Source: an uncultured Lentibacter sp. (lineage in GTDB: Bacteria > Pseudomonadota > Alphaproteobacteria > Rhodobacterales > Rhodobacteraceae). From it: a stretch of DNA of 64,000 bases. Each line of letters begins with the position of its first letter. Position 1 is the first letter of the stretch. The stretch spans positions 62,001 to 126,000 of the forward strand of contig NZ_CAKZKL010000004.1 in NCBI RefSeq assembly GCF_937123735.1, in the 5' to 3' direction. The notes beneath the pieces are model-generated. The model saw nothing but the letters and a program-made list of their open reading frames with translations. It was not told the DNA's origin and did not search any database. Positions 28,492 to 39,015 of this stretch are shown piece after piece. Both the position numbers and the translations under genes were made by a program.

Positions 28492-30058
28492 CATCCCGAT
28501 AAAAGGCCGCAAGCTGCGCGGTTGAGCTGTCCAACTCTGCGCGCGGCGCGCCCGCCTGGGCCGGGTCCAGCAAAGGGGCCAGCGCATCGGCCAGCTCTTT
28601 GCCAAGCTCCACGCCGAACTGGTCAAACGAGTTGAGGCCCAGAATCACCCCCTCGACAAAAACACGGTGCTCATAAAGCGCAAGGATCTTGCCAAGCGTT
28701 GCCGGTGTGAGCTGCTCAAAGGCCAGGGTCACAGAGGGGCGGTTGCCCTCAAAGTGCCGCTCTGGATCGCTGTGCGCGCGCCCCAGCATGAGCGCCTGCG
28801 ATTGTGCAAGGCAATTGGCCACCAAAAGCGCTTGGTGATGCGCCAGATCCGGCTCATGCCCGCGCATGGCCACAAGAAATTCCGCCGGCACAATCTGGCT
28901 GCCTTGGTGCAGGAGCTGGTAAAAAGCGTGTTGCCCGTTGGTCCCCGCTGCGCCCCAGACAAGCGGAGCAGAGCCAAAGGCCAGCGGTGCGCCCTCTTTT
29001 GTGGCCCGCTTGCCGTTGCTCTCCATCTCAAGCTGTTGAAGATAGGCCGGCAACAGCGCCAAACGTTGGGCATAGGGCAACACCGCACGGCTTTTGAATC
29101 CGCACACCTGATGGTGCCACAGCCCGACAAGCGCGTGCAACACCGGCAGGTTTTGCGCAAAGGGCGCATCAGCAAAATGCGCGTCCATCTCACGCGCTCC
29201 GGCAAGAAACGCATCAAAGTTTTCTGGTCCGATCGCCACCATCAGGCTCAGGCCAATCGGCCCCCAAACCGAGTAGCGCCCCCCGACCCAATCTTCAAAG
29301 CCAAAGACCCGCTCCGGCGCAATCCCAAACGCCACCGCCTTGTCCTGCGCGCTGGAAATGGCCACAAACTGCGCCGCAGGGTCGGCCACATGCTGCGCCA
29401 TCCAGGCCTGCGCGCTGGCCGCGTTGGTCATGGTTTCAAGGGTGGTGAAGGTCTTTGAAGCCACCAGAACCAGCGTTGTTTCAGGGTTGAGCCCCGCCAG
29501 CACATCCGTCAGATGCGCACCATCAATATTGGAGACAAAATGCGCCCGCGGCCCGTCCGCATAGGGCGCAAGCGCGCGCGTCGCCATGGCTGGCCCTAAG
29601 TCCGAGCCGCCGATCCCGATGTTCACCACATCGCTAATCTGGCCGCCCTGCCCGCCAAAACGCCCGCTGCGCACATCCTGCGCAAAGCGGCGCATCCGCG
29701 CAAGCGTGGCGCGCACGTGCGGCATCACGTCGGCCCCGTCCACATAGATTTCGGCCTCAGGCCCAGCCCTCAGCGCCGTGTGCAGCACAGCGCGCCCCTC
29801 GGTGGTGTTGATCTTCACACCGCTCAGCATATCGCTGCGCGCCTGCGCCAGCCCCGAAGCCTGTGCCAGCGCCAAAAGCGCCTCCAGGCTCTGCGCGCTC
29901 AGCGCGGTCTTGCTGAAATCATAAAACAGCCCACAGGCATGACGGGAGAAGGCCGCGCCCCGGTCGGCTTGGGCCTCAAAGAGCGCCGCAATCGGGCGGC
30001 GCGCCTTGCCCTGGGTGAACACCGCCGCCCACTGCGCCGCAACCTGCGCCGCCTCCAT
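28475..30058 (-). CDS. pgi: Glucose-6-phosphate isomerase
   Basis: The 527-residue enzyme interconverts glucose 6-phosphate and fructose 6-phosphate. Segments VNIGIGGSDLGP, SKTFTTLETMTNA, MESNGKR and LGLNSFDQFGVELGK are the standard PGI landmarks. The ATG at 30058 overlaps the pgl stop (TGATG); a TTG four codons earlier is less likely. Third gene of the zwf-pgl-pgi operon. Confidence 0.96.
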   Translation of the reverse strand: MEAAQVAAQWAAVFTQGKARRPIAALFEAQADRGAAFSRHACGLFYDFSKTALSAQSLEALLALAQASGLAQARSDMLSGVKINTTEGRAVLHTALRAGPEAEIYVDGADVMPHVRATLARMRRFAQDVRSGRFGGQGGQISDVVNIGIGGSDLGPAMATRALAPYADGPRAHFVSNIDGAHLTDVLAGLNPETTLVLVASKTFTTLETMTNAASAQAWMAQHVADPAAQFVAISSAQDKAVAFGIAPERVFGFEDWVGGRYSVWGPIGLSLMVAIGPENFDAFLAGAREMDAHFADAPFAQNLPVLHALVGLWHHQVCGFKSRAVLPYAQRLALLPAYLQQLEMESNGKRATKEGAPLAFGSAPLVWGAAGTNGQHAFYQLLHQGSQIVPAEFLVAMRGHEPDLAHHQALLVANCLAQSQALMLGRAHSDPERHFEGNRPSVTLAFEQLTPATLGKILALYEHRVFVEGVILGLNSFDQFGVELGKELADALAPLLDPAQAGAPRAELDSSTAQLAAFYRDVTDRA

Positions 30059-30732
30059 CAGGGCGCCCAATGCACTGTGGTGCCTTCCAGAATGGCATTC
30101 ACAGGCGCCTTATGCGGCGGCAGGGTGGCGGCGCGCTCCAATGCCGCGCGTTTTTGCGCCCCGGTAATCATCAAGTGTTTGCTCAATGCGCCATTGAGCA
30201 CAGTGGCGCTCAAACTCACCCGCACTTCAGGCTCGCCCGCCGCCGCAATCGGCACCAGAAGCGCCTGTGTCTGCGCACTCAGAGCCGCCTCAAGCCCCTC
30301 GGCCCCGGGAAACAAGGACGCCGTGTGCATATCTGCCCCCATGCCAAGCAGCAAAACAGAGATCGGCAGACAGGGATAAATCATGCTTTCCACCTCGGCC
30401 AGCGTGTCATCCGGGCTTGGCGCACCGGTATAATAGGGGTGAAACACCGCCGCCGCCGCACGCCCCTGCAACAGCCGCTCACGGATCAGCCGCGCGTTGG
30501 AGCGCAAATGGATTTCGGGCCGCCAGCGCTCATCGGACAGGAAAACATCCACCCGCCCCCACTCCAGATCGGCGCCGCAAAGCGCATCAAACACCGGCCC
30601 GGGGGTGCTCCCCCCCGGCACAACCAGGCTGGCGCGTTCAGCATGAACCAACACGTTCTCAAGCTCGCCCGCCATCTTGTTGGCAAGGCTCATCGCCATC
30701 AGCTCGGCATCTGGATATGTCTCAAATTTCAT
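30058..30732 (-). CDS. pgl: 6-phosphogluconolactonase
   Basis: The 224-residue product is of the DevB/SOL type, with VPGGSTPGPVFDAL near residue 38, VFLSDERW and LLGMGADMHTASLFPG. It hydrolyses 6-phosphogluconolactone. Its start overlaps the zwf stop and its stop overlaps the pgi start, so all three sugar-phosphate genes are coupled. edd and eda of the Entner-Doudoroff pathway are not in the window. Confidence 0.94.
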   Translation of the reverse strand: MKFETYPDAELMAMSLANKMAGELENVLVHAERASLVVPGGSTPGPVFDALCGADLEWGRVDVFLSDERWRPEIHLRSNARLIRERLLQGRAAAAVFHPYYTGAPSPDDTLAEVESMIYPCLPISVLLLGMGADMHTASLFPGAEGLEAALSAQTQALLVPIAAAGEPEVRVSLSATVLNGALSKHLMITGAQKRAALERAATLPPHKAPVNAILEGTTVHWAP

Positions 30733-32183
30733 TCTCTGATCTCCCGCCAGCGGCGTCCGTCACGTTGCATCAATCGCAGTGCCTCTTCAGGGCCCGCACT
30801 GCCGGGCACATAGCTCAGAGCCGCCGCGCCGCAGCCCTCCCAGCTCTGCACAATAGGGTCTGTCCAGCGCCAGGCCGCCTCGACCTCGTCATCTCGCATG
30901 AACAACGTCTGGTTGCCCCGGATCACATCCATGATCAAGCGCTCATAAGCATCCGGCACCGCTTCTCCCTCCGGCCCGAGCGCCTCGGCAAAGCTCATGT
31001 CCAGCGGCACATCAATCAACCGCATCCCGCCCGGCCCCGGCTCCTTGATCGTCACACCCAGCTCGATGCCTTCATTGGGCTGCAAGCGGATGCTGAGGAT
31101 GTTGCGGTGCCGCCCTGCCTCTTCGCCGAAGATGCTGTGGGGCGTGTCCTTGAAAACAACCGCAATCTCGCTGGCGCGGTGCTTGAGCCGTTTGCCCGTG
31201 CGCAGATAAAACGGCGTCCCAGCCCACCGCCAGTTTGAAATATGCGCCTTCAGCGCAATGAAACTCTCGGTCTGGCTTTCGCTGGCTCCCACGTCCTGCA
31301 AATAGCTCTGCGTGTCCGCACTGGGGCCGTATTGCCCGCGCACAAGGTCCTGTGGTGCCACCGGCTCAAGGGCCCGGATCACCTTGAGCTTCTCGTCGCG
31401 CACCGCATCCGGTTCAAACCGCGCCGGAGGCTCCATGGCAATCAGGCACAACAGCTGCATGAGATGATTTTGCACCATATCCCGCATCGCCCCGGCGCGG
31501 TTGTAATATTCGCCCCGCCCAGAGACCCCGACGGTCTCGGCAACGGTGATCTGGATATGGTCGATATACTGGCTGTTCCACAGCGGCTCAAAGAGCATGT
31601 TTCCAAAGCGCACCGCCATGAGGTTTTGGACGGTTTCCTTACCCAGATAATGGTCGATCCGGTAAATCTGGCGCTCTTCAAAATGCGCAGCCAGGGCCGC
31701 ATTCAACAGTTTGGCGCTGGCGAGATCGCGCCCGAAGGGCTTTTCCACAACAATGCGCGTTTCAGCGCCCGCCAGCCCATAAAGATGCAGCCGCTGGGCG
31801 AGGTCTTCAAACAGGCTTGGCCCGACAGAAAAGTAAAACGCCCGCGTGACCGCTCTCTGGCATAAGGCGCGCAAACGCTCCCAGCCCTCAGTGCCACGCG
31901 CATCCACGGTGACATAGTCCAAACGGGTCACAAAGGCCGCATAATCGGCGCGCGTTGCCCCCTTGACCTGTGCAAACTCGCAAAGCCCCTCCAGCACAAA
32001 CGCCCGAAAGCTCTCCGGGCTATGCGCGGAGCGGGCCGCCCCGATCACCCGCGCCCCCTCCGGCATCTGCCCGGCATGAAAGCGCCTGAACAGGCTCGGC
32101 AGGATCTTGCGCTGTGCAAGGTCGCCCGTGGCCCCAAATATGACCAGATCAAAGTCTTCGACAGGAATGACGCGCGAAACCAT
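30729..32183 (-). CDS. zwf: Glucose-6-phosphate 1-dehydrogenase
   Basis: The 484-residue enzyme oxidises glucose 6-phosphate with NAD(P)+. The coenzyme motif IFGATGDLAQRKILPSL is at the N-terminus, the substrate motif RIDHYLGKE near residue 175, and VVEKPFGRDLASA before it. It heads the zwf-pgl-pgi operon feeding the Entner-Doudoroff or pentose-phosphate routes. The 138-bp upstream gap to the divergent radical SAM gene holds the promoter. Confidence 0.97.
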   Translation of the reverse strand: MVSRVIPVEDFDLVIFGATGDLAQRKILPSLFRRFHAGQMPEGARVIGAARSAHSPESFRAFVLEGLCEFAQVKGATRADYAAFVTRLDYVTVDARGTEGWERLRALCQRAVTRAFYFSVGPSLFEDLAQRLHLYGLAGAETRIVVEKPFGRDLASAKLLNAALAAHFEERQIYRIDHYLGKETVQNLMAVRFGNMLFEPLWNSQYIDHIQITVAETVGVSGRGEYYNRAGAMRDMVQNHLMQLLCLIAMEPPARFEPDAVRDEKLKVIRALEPVAPQDLVRGQYGPSADTQSYLQDVGASESQTESFIALKAHISNWRWAGTPFYLRTGKRLKHRASEIAVVFKDTPHSIFGEEAGRHRNILSIRLQPNEGIELGVTIKEPGPGGMRLIDVPLDMSFAEALGPEGEAVPDAYERLIMDVIRGNQTLFMRDDEVEAAWRWTDPIVQSWEGCGAAALSYVPGSAGPEEALRLMQRDGRRWREIRE

Positions 32184-32321
32184 GGTTCACCTTGCGATGT
32201 GCGTTTGCAGCGAGGATAACAGCCCTGCCCGCGTTCACAATGGCGTCAGCCCGGGGTTGCGCTCTTTTTTGCCACCTTCCTTTGGGTTAGCCAGAGAAAA
32301 CACCAAAATAGGCTCGCCCCG

Positions 32322-33272
32322 ATGGAAGATTTCGCTCCACCCGCCAACCAAGGCAAATTCGCCGATCCCGTGCTCACGGCCACAGGCGAGGCCCGGGCCT
32401 CGGTTGCGCTGACCAAGCCTGAGACGCTCTGGTTCAACACGGGCACGCTGTGCAACATCACCTGCGCCAATTGCTACATTGAAAGCTCCCCCACCAATGA
32501 CGCGCTGGTCTATATCACCCGCGCCGAAATGGAGCCTTACCTTGATGAAATCGCCACGCTGGGCTGGCCGATCCGCGAAATCGCCTTCACAGGTGGCGAG
32601 CCTTTCATGAACCCCGAGATGACCAGCATGATGCAAGCCGCGCTTGCGCGTGGTTTCGAGGTGCTTGTGCTCACCAACGCCATGCGCCCGATGATGCGCA
32701 AATCGGTGCAAAAAGCGCTGTTGGCGCTGGTGGCGCAGTATCGCGACAAGATCACCCTGCGCATCTCGCTGGATCACTGGTCCGAAGAGCTGCACAACGC
32801 CGAACGCGGCAAAAATGCCTTTGCGCGCACACTTGAGGGCATGTTCTGGCTGCGCGACAACGGCTTTCAAATGGCCGTGGCTGGGCGCATTGCCTTTCAC
32901 GAGAGCGAGGCCGAGGCCCGCGCGGGCTATGCCCGCCTCTACGCGGCGCATAACTTCAAGATTGATGCGCAAGCCCCTGGTGAAACAGTTCTTTTCCCCG
33001 AAATGGATATGAGCGTCGAAGTCCCCGAGATCACCACCGCCTGCTGGGGCATCCTGAACAAATCCCCCGAGGATGTCATGTGCGCCTCCTCGCGCATGGT
33101 GGTGAAGCGCAAAGGCGCGCGCGCGCCAGCCGTTTTGGCCTGCACGCTGCTCGCCTATACGCCCGAGTTTGAACTTGGCGCGACCTTGGCTGAGGCCAGC
33201 CGGCCGGTGCAGCTCAACCACCCCCATTGCGCCAAGTTCTGCGTGTTGGGCGGCGCAAGCTGCTCGGCCTGA
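32322..33272 (+). CDS. Radical SAM protein of unknown substrate
   Basis: The 316-residue protein has the CX3CX2C cluster motif at Cys44, Cys48 and Cys51 (TLCNITCANCY) and the FTGGEPFMNPEM SAM-binding block near 89-100, so it should bind a 4Fe-4S cluster and cleave S-adenosylmethionine. The C-terminal part has further Cys (CWGILN, ACTLLAY, HCAKFCVLGGASC) that may hold an auxiliary cluster, resembling SPASM/Twitch-type proteins. It is 88 bp upstream of the arsenic operon on the same strand but has its own context; it does not look like the arsenosugar enzyme ArsS. Confidence 0.8.
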   Translation: MEDFAPPANQGKFADPVLTATGEARASVALTKPETLWFNTGTLCNITCANCYIESSPTNDALVYITRAEMEPYLDEIATLGWPIREIAFTGGEPFMNPEMTSMMQAALARGFEVLVLTNAMRPMMRKSVQKALLALVAQYRDKITLRISLDHWSEELHNAERGKNAFARTLEGMFWLRDNGFQMAVAGRIAFHESEAEARAGYARLYAAHNFKIDAQAPGETVLFPEMDMSVEVPEITTACWGILNKSPEDVMCASSRMVVKRKGARAPAVLACTLLAYTPEFELGATLAEASRPVQLNHPHCAKFCVLGGASCSA

Positions 33273-33325
33273 GGCAACCACCTGCGCGCGCCCTGAGCTG
33301 AGGGGCGGTTTTACAAAAGCTTCAC

Positions 33326-33358
33326 TTGGCCGGCCAATCTATTTCAGATATTCGCGAA
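33326..33358 (+). promoter_or_regulatory. Palindromes upstream of the arsenic operon, candidate ArsR operator
   Basis: A perfect 12-bp palindrome TTGGCCGGCCAA (33326-33337) and an 8-bp palindrome TTCGCGAA (33351-33358, within ATATTCGCGAAGTAT) lie in the 88-bp gap just before the arsR-arsC start at 33361. Their position fits autoregulation by the ArsR domain; neither was matched to a known ArsR consensus. Confidence 0.3.
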
Positions 33359-33360
33359 GT

Positions 33361-34209
33361 ATGGAAACATCGATTCACACCAGCCTTTCAACCCTGGGTC
33401 ATCCGCAGCGGCTGGCCCTGTTTCGGCTGCTCATGCGCCGCTACCCCGACCGCGTTCCTGCGTCTGAGCTGGCCCAAGCGCTCGGGTTAAAGCCCAATAC
33501 GCTGTCCACTTATGTCAATGCGCTGATGCACGCCGGCCTGGTCACGCAGGAGCGTGTCGGAACATCTCTGCGCTACGCCATCCACATGGAAGCCACGCGC
33601 AAAACCATCGACCACCTCCTTCTGGACTGCTGCCGCGGCCGACCAGACATCTGTTCTCCCCATCTTTACCCACCCCCTCTTGGAGAGAGAGCCATGAGCG
33701 ATCGCAAGTTCAACGTCCTTTTCATCTGCACCGGCAATTCCGCCCGCTCCATCTTTGCCGAATCCATCCTGCGGGACATGGCGCAGGATCGGTTTGTGGC
33801 CTATTCTGCGGGCACAAGGCCACGCTCAGAGCTCAACCCCTTCGCCCTTGAGGTGCTGGCGCAAAAAGGCCATGACACCTCTGTTTTGCGCTCCAAAAAC
33901 ATCACCGAGTTCCAAGGCCCCGACGCCGTGCAATTCGATTTCGTCTTCACCGTCTGCAACAGAGCCGCAAACGAGGAATGCCCGTCATGGCAGGGCCAAC
34001 CTGTCACCGCTCATTGGGGGCTGCCCGATCCTGTCGCCGCGACAGGCTCGGACGCCGAAAAGAGCCTCGCCTTCCATCAGGTCTACGGCGCACTGCGCAA
34101 CCGGATGGTTGGCTTTACCAACCTGCCCCTCGAAACCCTCGACCGCATCTCGCTGCAAAAAGCCGTCGACGGTCTGGGCCAAATAGAAAATGAAGGATCC
34201 TCCACATGA
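33361..34209 (+). CDS. ArsR-type regulator fused to LMW-PTP arsenate reductase
   Basis: One 282-codon frame encodes an ArsR winged helix (about 1-100) with a candidate As(III) site Cys90, Cys91 and Cys98 ([13 protein letters not shown]), then a low-molecular-weight phosphatase-type arsenate reductase (about 113-282) with catalytic loop CTGNSARS at 123-130. The second domain begins at Met112 preceded by TTGGAGAGAGAG, a good ribosome site, so a separate ArsC could also be made. The frame is open further upstream but the ATG at 33361 starts the conserved HTH. The stop overlaps the GAPDH start. It links sensing with arsenate reduction. Confidence 0.88.
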   Translation: METSIHTSLSTLGHPQRLALFRLLMRRYPDRVPASELAQALGLKPNTLSTYVNALMHAGLVTQERVGTSLRYAIHMEATRKTIDHLLLDCCRGRPDICSPHLYPPPLGERAMSDRKFNVLFICTGNSARSIFAESILRDMAQDRFVAYSAGTRPRSELNPFALEVLAQKGHDTSVLRSKNITEFQGPDAVQFDFVFTVCNRAANEECPSWQGQPVTAHWGLPDPVAATGSDAEKSLAFHQVYGALRNRMVGFTNLPLETLDRISLQKAVDGLGQIENEGSST

Positions 34210-35204
34210 CCGTTTATGCCCTCAATGGCCTTGGCCGCATCGGCAAACTTGCCCTGAAACCGCTGCTGGCGCGCGGGGCGCAGATTGCCTGGATCAACGA
34301 TGCCGTGGGCGATCCTGAAATGCACGCACATCTGTTGGAGTTTGATACGGTGCATGGCCGCTGGCAGGCCGCTTTTGCCCATGATGCCCAGAGCGTTACA
34401 ATCGACGGCACCCGCATTCCCTTCATCGGAACCCAGAACATCGCAGATCTGCCCTTAGAGGGTGTTGATGTGGTGATCGATTGCACCGGCGTCTTCAAGA
34501 CAGAGGCCAAGCTTGCGCCCTATTTTGAGGCGGGTGTGAAGAAGGTCGTTGTCTCCGCCCCCGTCAAAGACGGCGACGCCGCAAACATCGTTTACGGGGT
34601 GAACCACGATATCTACACAAGCGCGCGGCACCACATTGTCACCGCTGCCAGCTGCACAACAAACTGCCTCGCCCCTGTGGTGAAGGTGATTCACGAAAAT
34701 TTGGGCATCAAGCATGGCTCGATCACCACGATCCACGACGTGACAAACACCCAAACCATCGTTGACCGGCCCGCCAAGGATCTGCGCCGCGCCCGCTCGG
34801 CACTGAATTCCATGATCCCGACAACAACCGGCAGTGCCACGGCGATCACGCTGATTTACCCCGAACTCAAAGGCCGTCTGAACGGCCACGCCGTCCGCGT
34901 CCCGCTCCTCAACGCCTCTCTGACCGATTGTGTCTTTGAGGTCGCGCGCGAAACAACGGCCCAAGAGGTCAATGCCCTGTTCAAAACAGCCTCCCAAGGG
35001 GCGCTCAAGGGCATTCTCGGCTACGAAGAACGCCCCCTGGTGTCGACCGATTACACCAACGACGAGCGTTCCAGCATTGTCGATGCGCTTTCCACAATGG
35101 TCATCAACGGCACACAGGTGAAAATCTACGCATGGTATGACAATGAAATGGGCTATGCCCATCGCCTTGTTGATGTGGCGCTCATGGTCGGGGACAGCCT
35201 GTGA
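34206..35204 (+). CDS. ArsJ-associated glyceraldehyde-3-phosphate dehydrogenase
   Basis: The 332-residue protein is a complete [17 protein letters not shown] at the NAD site and SCTTNCLAP with catalytic Cys150. In operons with arsJ, such GAPDHs use arsenate in place of phosphate to form 1-arseno-3-phosphoglycerate, which ArsJ exports (known from Pseudomonas aeruginosa). Start and stop overlap both neighbours (ATGA and GTGA), so this is a dedicated operon copy and not the glycolytic one. The role rests on context. Confidence 0.88.
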   Translation: MTVYALNGLGRIGKLALKPLLARGAQIAWINDAVGDPEMHAHLLEFDTVHGRWQAAFAHDAQSVTIDGTRIPFIGTQNIADLPLEGVDVVIDCTGVFKTEAKLAPYFEAGVKKVVVSAPVKDGDAANIVYGVNHDIYTSARHHIVTAASCTTNCLAPVVKVIHENLGIKHGSITTIHDVTNTQTIVDRPAKDLRRARSALNSMIPTTTGSATAITLIYPELKGRLNGHAVRVPLLNASLTDCVFEVARETTAQEVNALFKTASQGALKGILGYEERPLVSTDYTNDERSSIVDALSTMVINGTQVKIYAWYDNEMGYAHRLVDVALMVGDSL

Positions 35205-36475
35205 GCAACCCCCGCCCCGAAGCCCTGTCGGCCTATATCGCTGTCACGGCGGCCTATTGGGCCTTTATGCTGACCGATGGCGCGCTGCGGATGCTGGTGC
35301 TGCTTCATTTCCACGGGCTGGGCTTTAGCCCCGTGCAACTGGCCTATCTCTTCGTGCTCTACGAGATCGCCGGCATGATCACCAATCTGGCCGCAGGCTG
35401 GATTGCGGCACGCTTCGGGCTGACGGCCACCCTTTATGCGGGGCTGAGCATACAGGTGTTGGCGCTTCTGGCCCTGACCCAGCTGAGCCCAACCTGGGCG
35501 ATGGGCACCTCGGTGGCCTTCGTGATGCTGGTGCAAGGCGCAAGCGGCGTCGCCAAGGATCTGGCCAAAATGTCCTCCAAATCTGCGGTCAAGGTCCTCG
35601 CCCCGTCAGAGGGCGGCGGGCTGTTTAGGTGGGTGGCCCTGCTGACAGGGTCCAAAAATGCCGTGAAAGGGCTGGGCTTTCTGCTCGGGGCAGCCCTTCT
35701 TGCAAGCTTTGGGTTTCAAGCGGCGGTGCTGGGGATGGCGGCGGTTCTCTTTGTCATCTTGCTGGCCGTGTTTCTGCTGATGCCCGCAGGCCTGCCCAAA
35801 GGGCGCAAGGGCGCCAAATTCTCCGAGGTCTTTTCCAAGTCGGCCAATGTAAACTGGCTGTCGCTCGCGCGGGTGTTCCTGTTTGGCGCGCGGGATGTCT
35901 GGTTCGTTGTGGGCATTCCGATCTACTTCTATGCCGTGCTCTCTGATGGCTCAGAGGCCAGCAACCGCGCAGCATTCTTTCTGATTGGCAGCTTCATGGC
36001 GCTCTGGATCATCCTCTACGGGGCCGTGCAAGCCGCCGCACCGCGGCTTTTGCGCGCCAACAGCCGCAGCGCGGCAGCGCTGATCAAATCTGCGCAAAGC
36101 TGGGCTTGGGCGCTGGCCGTGGTGCCTGCCGTGCTGACAGGCGCAGCCTTTGCCGCCCCGGCCCCCGCGAGTTGGCTCACCATGCTGCTCGTGCTGGGCC
36201 TGCTCGCCTTTGGCGGCTTGTTCGCCGTCAACTCGGCGCTGCACTCCTACCTGATCCTCGCCTTCACCAAGACCGAGCGGGTGACCATGGACGTCGGCTT
36301 TTACTATATGGCCAATGCCGGCGGCCGCTTGGCGGGCACGGTTCTCTCGGGCGTCACCTATCAGCTTGGCGGATTGGCGCTCATGCTGGGCACCGCAACT
36401 GCGATGGTGGCGGTTGCGGCGCTCACGGCGGCCCTGCTCAAGCCTGATCCGGCCATGGAGGGGCTCACCGGGTAA
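35201..36475 (+). CDS. arsJ: Organoarsenical efflux MFS transporter ArsJ
   Basis: The 424-residue membrane protein has about 10-12 hydrophobic helices and the ArsJ-like start [34 protein letters not shown]. It would expel 1-arseno-3-phosphoglycerate, which breaks down to arsenate outside, detoxifying As(V). It uses a GTG start overlapping the GAPDH stop. No arsB or acr3 arsenite exporter follows, so the product of the ArsC domain has no obvious exporter here. Confidence 0.88.
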   Translation: MSNPRPEALSAYIAVTAAYWAFMLTDGALRMLVLLHFHGLGFSPVQLAYLFVLYEIAGMITNLAAGWIAARFGLTATLYAGLSIQVLALLALTQLSPTWAMGTSVAFVMLVQGASGVAKDLAKMSSKSAVKVLAPSEGGGLFRWVALLTGSKNAVKGLGFLLGAALLASFGFQAAVLGMAAVLFVILLAVFLLMPAGLPKGRKGAKFSEVFSKSANVNWLSLARVFLFGARDVWFVVGIPIYFYAVLSDGSEASNRAAFFLIGSFMALWIILYGAVQAAAPRLLRANSRSAAALIKSAQSWAWALAVVPAVLTGAAFAAPAPASWLTMLLVLGLLAFGGLFAVNSALHSYLILAFTKTERVTMDVGFYYMANAGGRLAGTVLSGVTYQLGGLALMLGTATAMVAVAALTAALLKPDPAMEGLTG

Positions 36476-36546
36476 CGCGCTTTCTCGCGAAATACACCCC
36501 AGGGCGTCAGGGTTGCGCGCCTCTCGGATCTGGGCCAAACCCGGCC

Positions 36547-37647
36547 CTAGCCCGGCGCACTCACGATCCCGCCCCCCACCGCCGCGCGCACGCCGGTGGT
36601 GCGGGGGCAGGATGTCGGCAAGCCCCGCGCCACGCGCACCGCAAGATAGCCAAAGGCCTGCGCCTCCAGCATATCGCCGTTGAGCCCTGTCTCGTCTATA
36701 TCGCGCACCGGACAGTCCAGCGCCGCCGCCAGCATCTGCATCATCACAGGGTTGAGCCGCCCCCCGCCCGTCACAAGCAGCTCACAAGGCGGCTCGGGCG
36801 CATGGTCCATCGCCTGCAATACCGAGGCCGCCGCCATGCCTGTCAGCGTCGCTGCTGCATCCGCATCTGAAAGCTCCAGCACCAGCGCGCGCATCTCGCC
36901 AAAGGCGTCCCGGTCCAGCGATTTGGGCGGCATCCGGTAAAAATACGGATCCGCCAGAAACAGCTCCAACGCACCTGTTTCAACCGTGCCGCGCCTGGCC
37001 AGCGCACCGCCCTTGTCATAGGGCTGGCCCAGTCGCTCGGTGCACAAATCATTCAGCGGCGCATTGGCTGGCCCGGTGTCAAAGGCCAGCACAGCCGCCT
37101 CAGGCTGCGCAATGCGCGGGTCCACGAAACTGATGTTGCCCACGCCGCCAAGGTTCAGGAACGCCACAGGCCGCTCGTATGTCAAATACCGCGCGCAGGC
37201 ATGGTGGAAAAACGGCGCAAGCGGCGCGCCCTCCCCGCCCAGCTCCACATCGGCTGAGCGAAAATCCCAAACAACCGTCTTGCCAAGCGCGTCAGCCAGC
37301 GCCGCGCCATCGCCCATCTGATGCGTGCCCCGCCCGCGCGGCTCATGCGCCAAGGTCTGGCCATGAAACCCGACAAGATCTGCCTCAAACCCGCTCAGCG
37401 CCTCGATATGCGCGCGCTGCACGGTCTCAAACGCGGCCTCCAGCCCCGCATCCCCGTGCCACTTGCCCAAAGCCGCGCGCAAAACGGCCTGCTCCGCGCC
37501 CGTATAGGCGCGATAGCCCATCGCGCCGAAACCAAAAATTTCGGCCCCGTCCGTCAACACTTCGGCCACATCCACCCCATCCAGGGAGGTGCCGCTCATC
37601 GCACCGAGTGCGCGCAGCGCGCCAGAGGGTTTTTGCGCCTTAATCAT
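36547..37647 (-). CDS. anmK: Anhydro-N-acetylmuramic acid kinase
   Basis: The 366-residue sugar kinase has [16 protein letters not shown] at the N-terminus, [21 protein letters not shown] and [13 protein letters not shown], the usual AnmK series. It phosphorylates and opens anhydroMurNAc released by lytic transglycosylases during wall recycling. It is divergent from tyrS with only 61 bp between starts, an arrangement common in proteobacteria. Confidence 0.95.
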   Translation of the reverse strand: MIKAQKPSGALRALGAMSGTSLDGVDVAEVLTDGAEIFGFGAMGYRAYTGAEQAVLRAALGKWHGDAGLEAAFETVQRAHIEALSGFEADLVGFHGQTLAHEPRGRGTHQMGDGAALADALGKTVVWDFRSADVELGGEGAPLAPFFHHACARYLTYERPVAFLNLGGVGNISFVDPRIAQPEAAVLAFDTGPANAPLNDLCTERLGQPYDKGGALARRGTVETGALELFLADPYFYRMPPKSLDRDAFGEMRALVLELSDADAAATLTGMAAASVLQAMDHAPEPPCELLVTGGGRLNPVMMQMLAAALDCPVRDIDETGLNGDMLEAQAFGYLAVRVARGLPTSCPRTTGVRAAVGGGIVSAPG

Positions 37648-37708
37648 GGTCTTTTCCTTCGCCCATGAGCGCTCTATACAAGCGCCACAGCAGCCAAGGA
37701 ATATGAAA

Positions 37709-38995
37709 ATGACATATCACCCCAAATCGGAGTTCATGCGCGTCATGATGGAGCGCGGCTTTCTGGCCGATTGCACCGATTATCAGGGCCTCGACGAGGC
37801 CATGGTCGCGGGGGTTGTGCCGGCCTATATCGGCTTTGATGCCACAGCCAAGTCGCTCCATGTCGGCTCGCTGATCCAGATCATGATGCTGCGCTGGCTG
37901 CAAAAAACCGGCCACAAGCCGATCACCCTCATGGGCGGTGGCACCACCAAGGTGGGCGATCCATCGTTTCGCGCCGATGAGCGCCCGCTGCTCACAGAAG
38001 AGCAGATCAACGCCAATATCGATGGCATCCAGCAGGTCTTCGCCAAATACGTCAGCTATGATGAAGGTGACATGCCCTCAAGCAGCGAAGCGGTAGGGCA
38101 AAATAATGTCGCTTTGATGCTCAACAACGCCGAATGGCTCGATGGCCTCAACTACCTCGCGTTCCTGCGCGACATCGGCCGCCACTTCTCGGTCAACCGC
38201 ATGCTCGCCTTTGAAAGCGTCAAAAGTCGGATCGACCGCGAGCAAAGCCTAAGCTTCCTTGAATTCAACTACATGATCCTGCAGGCCTATGACTTTCTGG
38301 AGATCAACCGCCGCTACGGCTGTCTGCTCCAAATGGGCGGCTCCGATCAATGGGGCAACATCGTCAACGGGATCGACCTCACCCGCCGCGTGAGTGGCGC
38401 CGAAATCTACGGCCTCACCTCGCCGCTTCTGACCACCTCTGATGGTAAGAAAATGGGCAAATCCGCCGATGGCGCAGTCTGGCTCAACGCCGATATGCGC
38501 TCCCCTTACGAGTTCTGGCAGTTCTGGCGCAACACAACAGATGCCGATGTCGGCCGCTTCCTAAAGCTCTACACCGAGCTGCCGATCGCCGAATGCGAGC
38601 GCCTCGGCGCGCTGGAAGGCTCCGAAATCAATGAGGCCAAAGTGGTGCTCGCCAATGAGGTGACAACCCTCTGCCACGGCCGCGCCGCCGCTGAGGCCGC
38701 CGAAGCCACCGCGCGCGCGGTGTTTGAAAAGGGTGGCGTGGGCGAAGAGCTCACCACAGTCGCCCTGCCCGCCGCCGATCTGGCCGATGGCATCTCCGCC
38801 GCACAGCTCTTCGTGCGCGCAGGGCTAGTCGCCTCCGGCAAAGAGGCCAAACGCCTCATCGCCGAGGGCGGCGCGCGGGTCAATGACACAGCCGTCAGCG
38901 CGCCGGGCCAGATGTTCACAGCCGCAGAACTCGCCACCCCCCTCAAACTCACCGCCGGCAAAAAGCGCCATGCCCTGGTGAAGCTCGCAGACTAA
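37709..38995 (+). CDS. tyrS: Tyrosyl-tRNA synthetase
   Basis: The 428-residue class I synthetase has the HIGH-like LHVGSLIQI motif near residue 50, the KMSKS-like KKMGKS loop near 250, and a C-terminal S4 RNA-binding domain ([22 protein letters not shown]). AAGGA (37696-37700) is 8 bases from the ATG at 37709, so I prefer it to the ATG at 37703, which would be only 2 bases away. Confidence 0.97.
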   Translation: MTYHPKSEFMRVMMERGFLADCTDYQGLDEAMVAGVVPAYIGFDATAKSLHVGSLIQIMMLRWLQKTGHKPITLMGGGTTKVGDPSFRADERPLLTEEQINANIDGIQQVFAKYVSYDEGDMPSSSEAVGQNNVALMLNNAEWLDGLNYLAFLRDIGRHFSVNRMLAFESVKSRIDREQSLSFLEFNYMILQAYDFLEINRRYGCLLQMGGSDQWGNIVNGIDLTRRVSGAEIYGLTSPLLTTSDGKKMGKSADGAVWLNADMRSPYEFWQFWRNTTDADVGRFLKLYTELPIAECERLGALEGSEINEAKVVLANEVTTLCHGRAAAEAAEATARAVFEKGGVGEELTTVALPAADLADGISAAQLFVRAGLVASGKEAKRLIAEGGARVNDTAVSAPGQMFTAAELATPLKLTAGKKRHALVKLAD

Positions 38996-39015
38996 CCCAA
39001 GCACACCCGCTGTTG

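Noticed and set aside
32322..33272. Radical SAM protein as maturase of the VCCS peptide
   Set aside because: It is 5 kb away, on the other strand, with xthA and the zwf operon between; only co-occurrence data could revive the idea, so it is kept as a low-weight finding.
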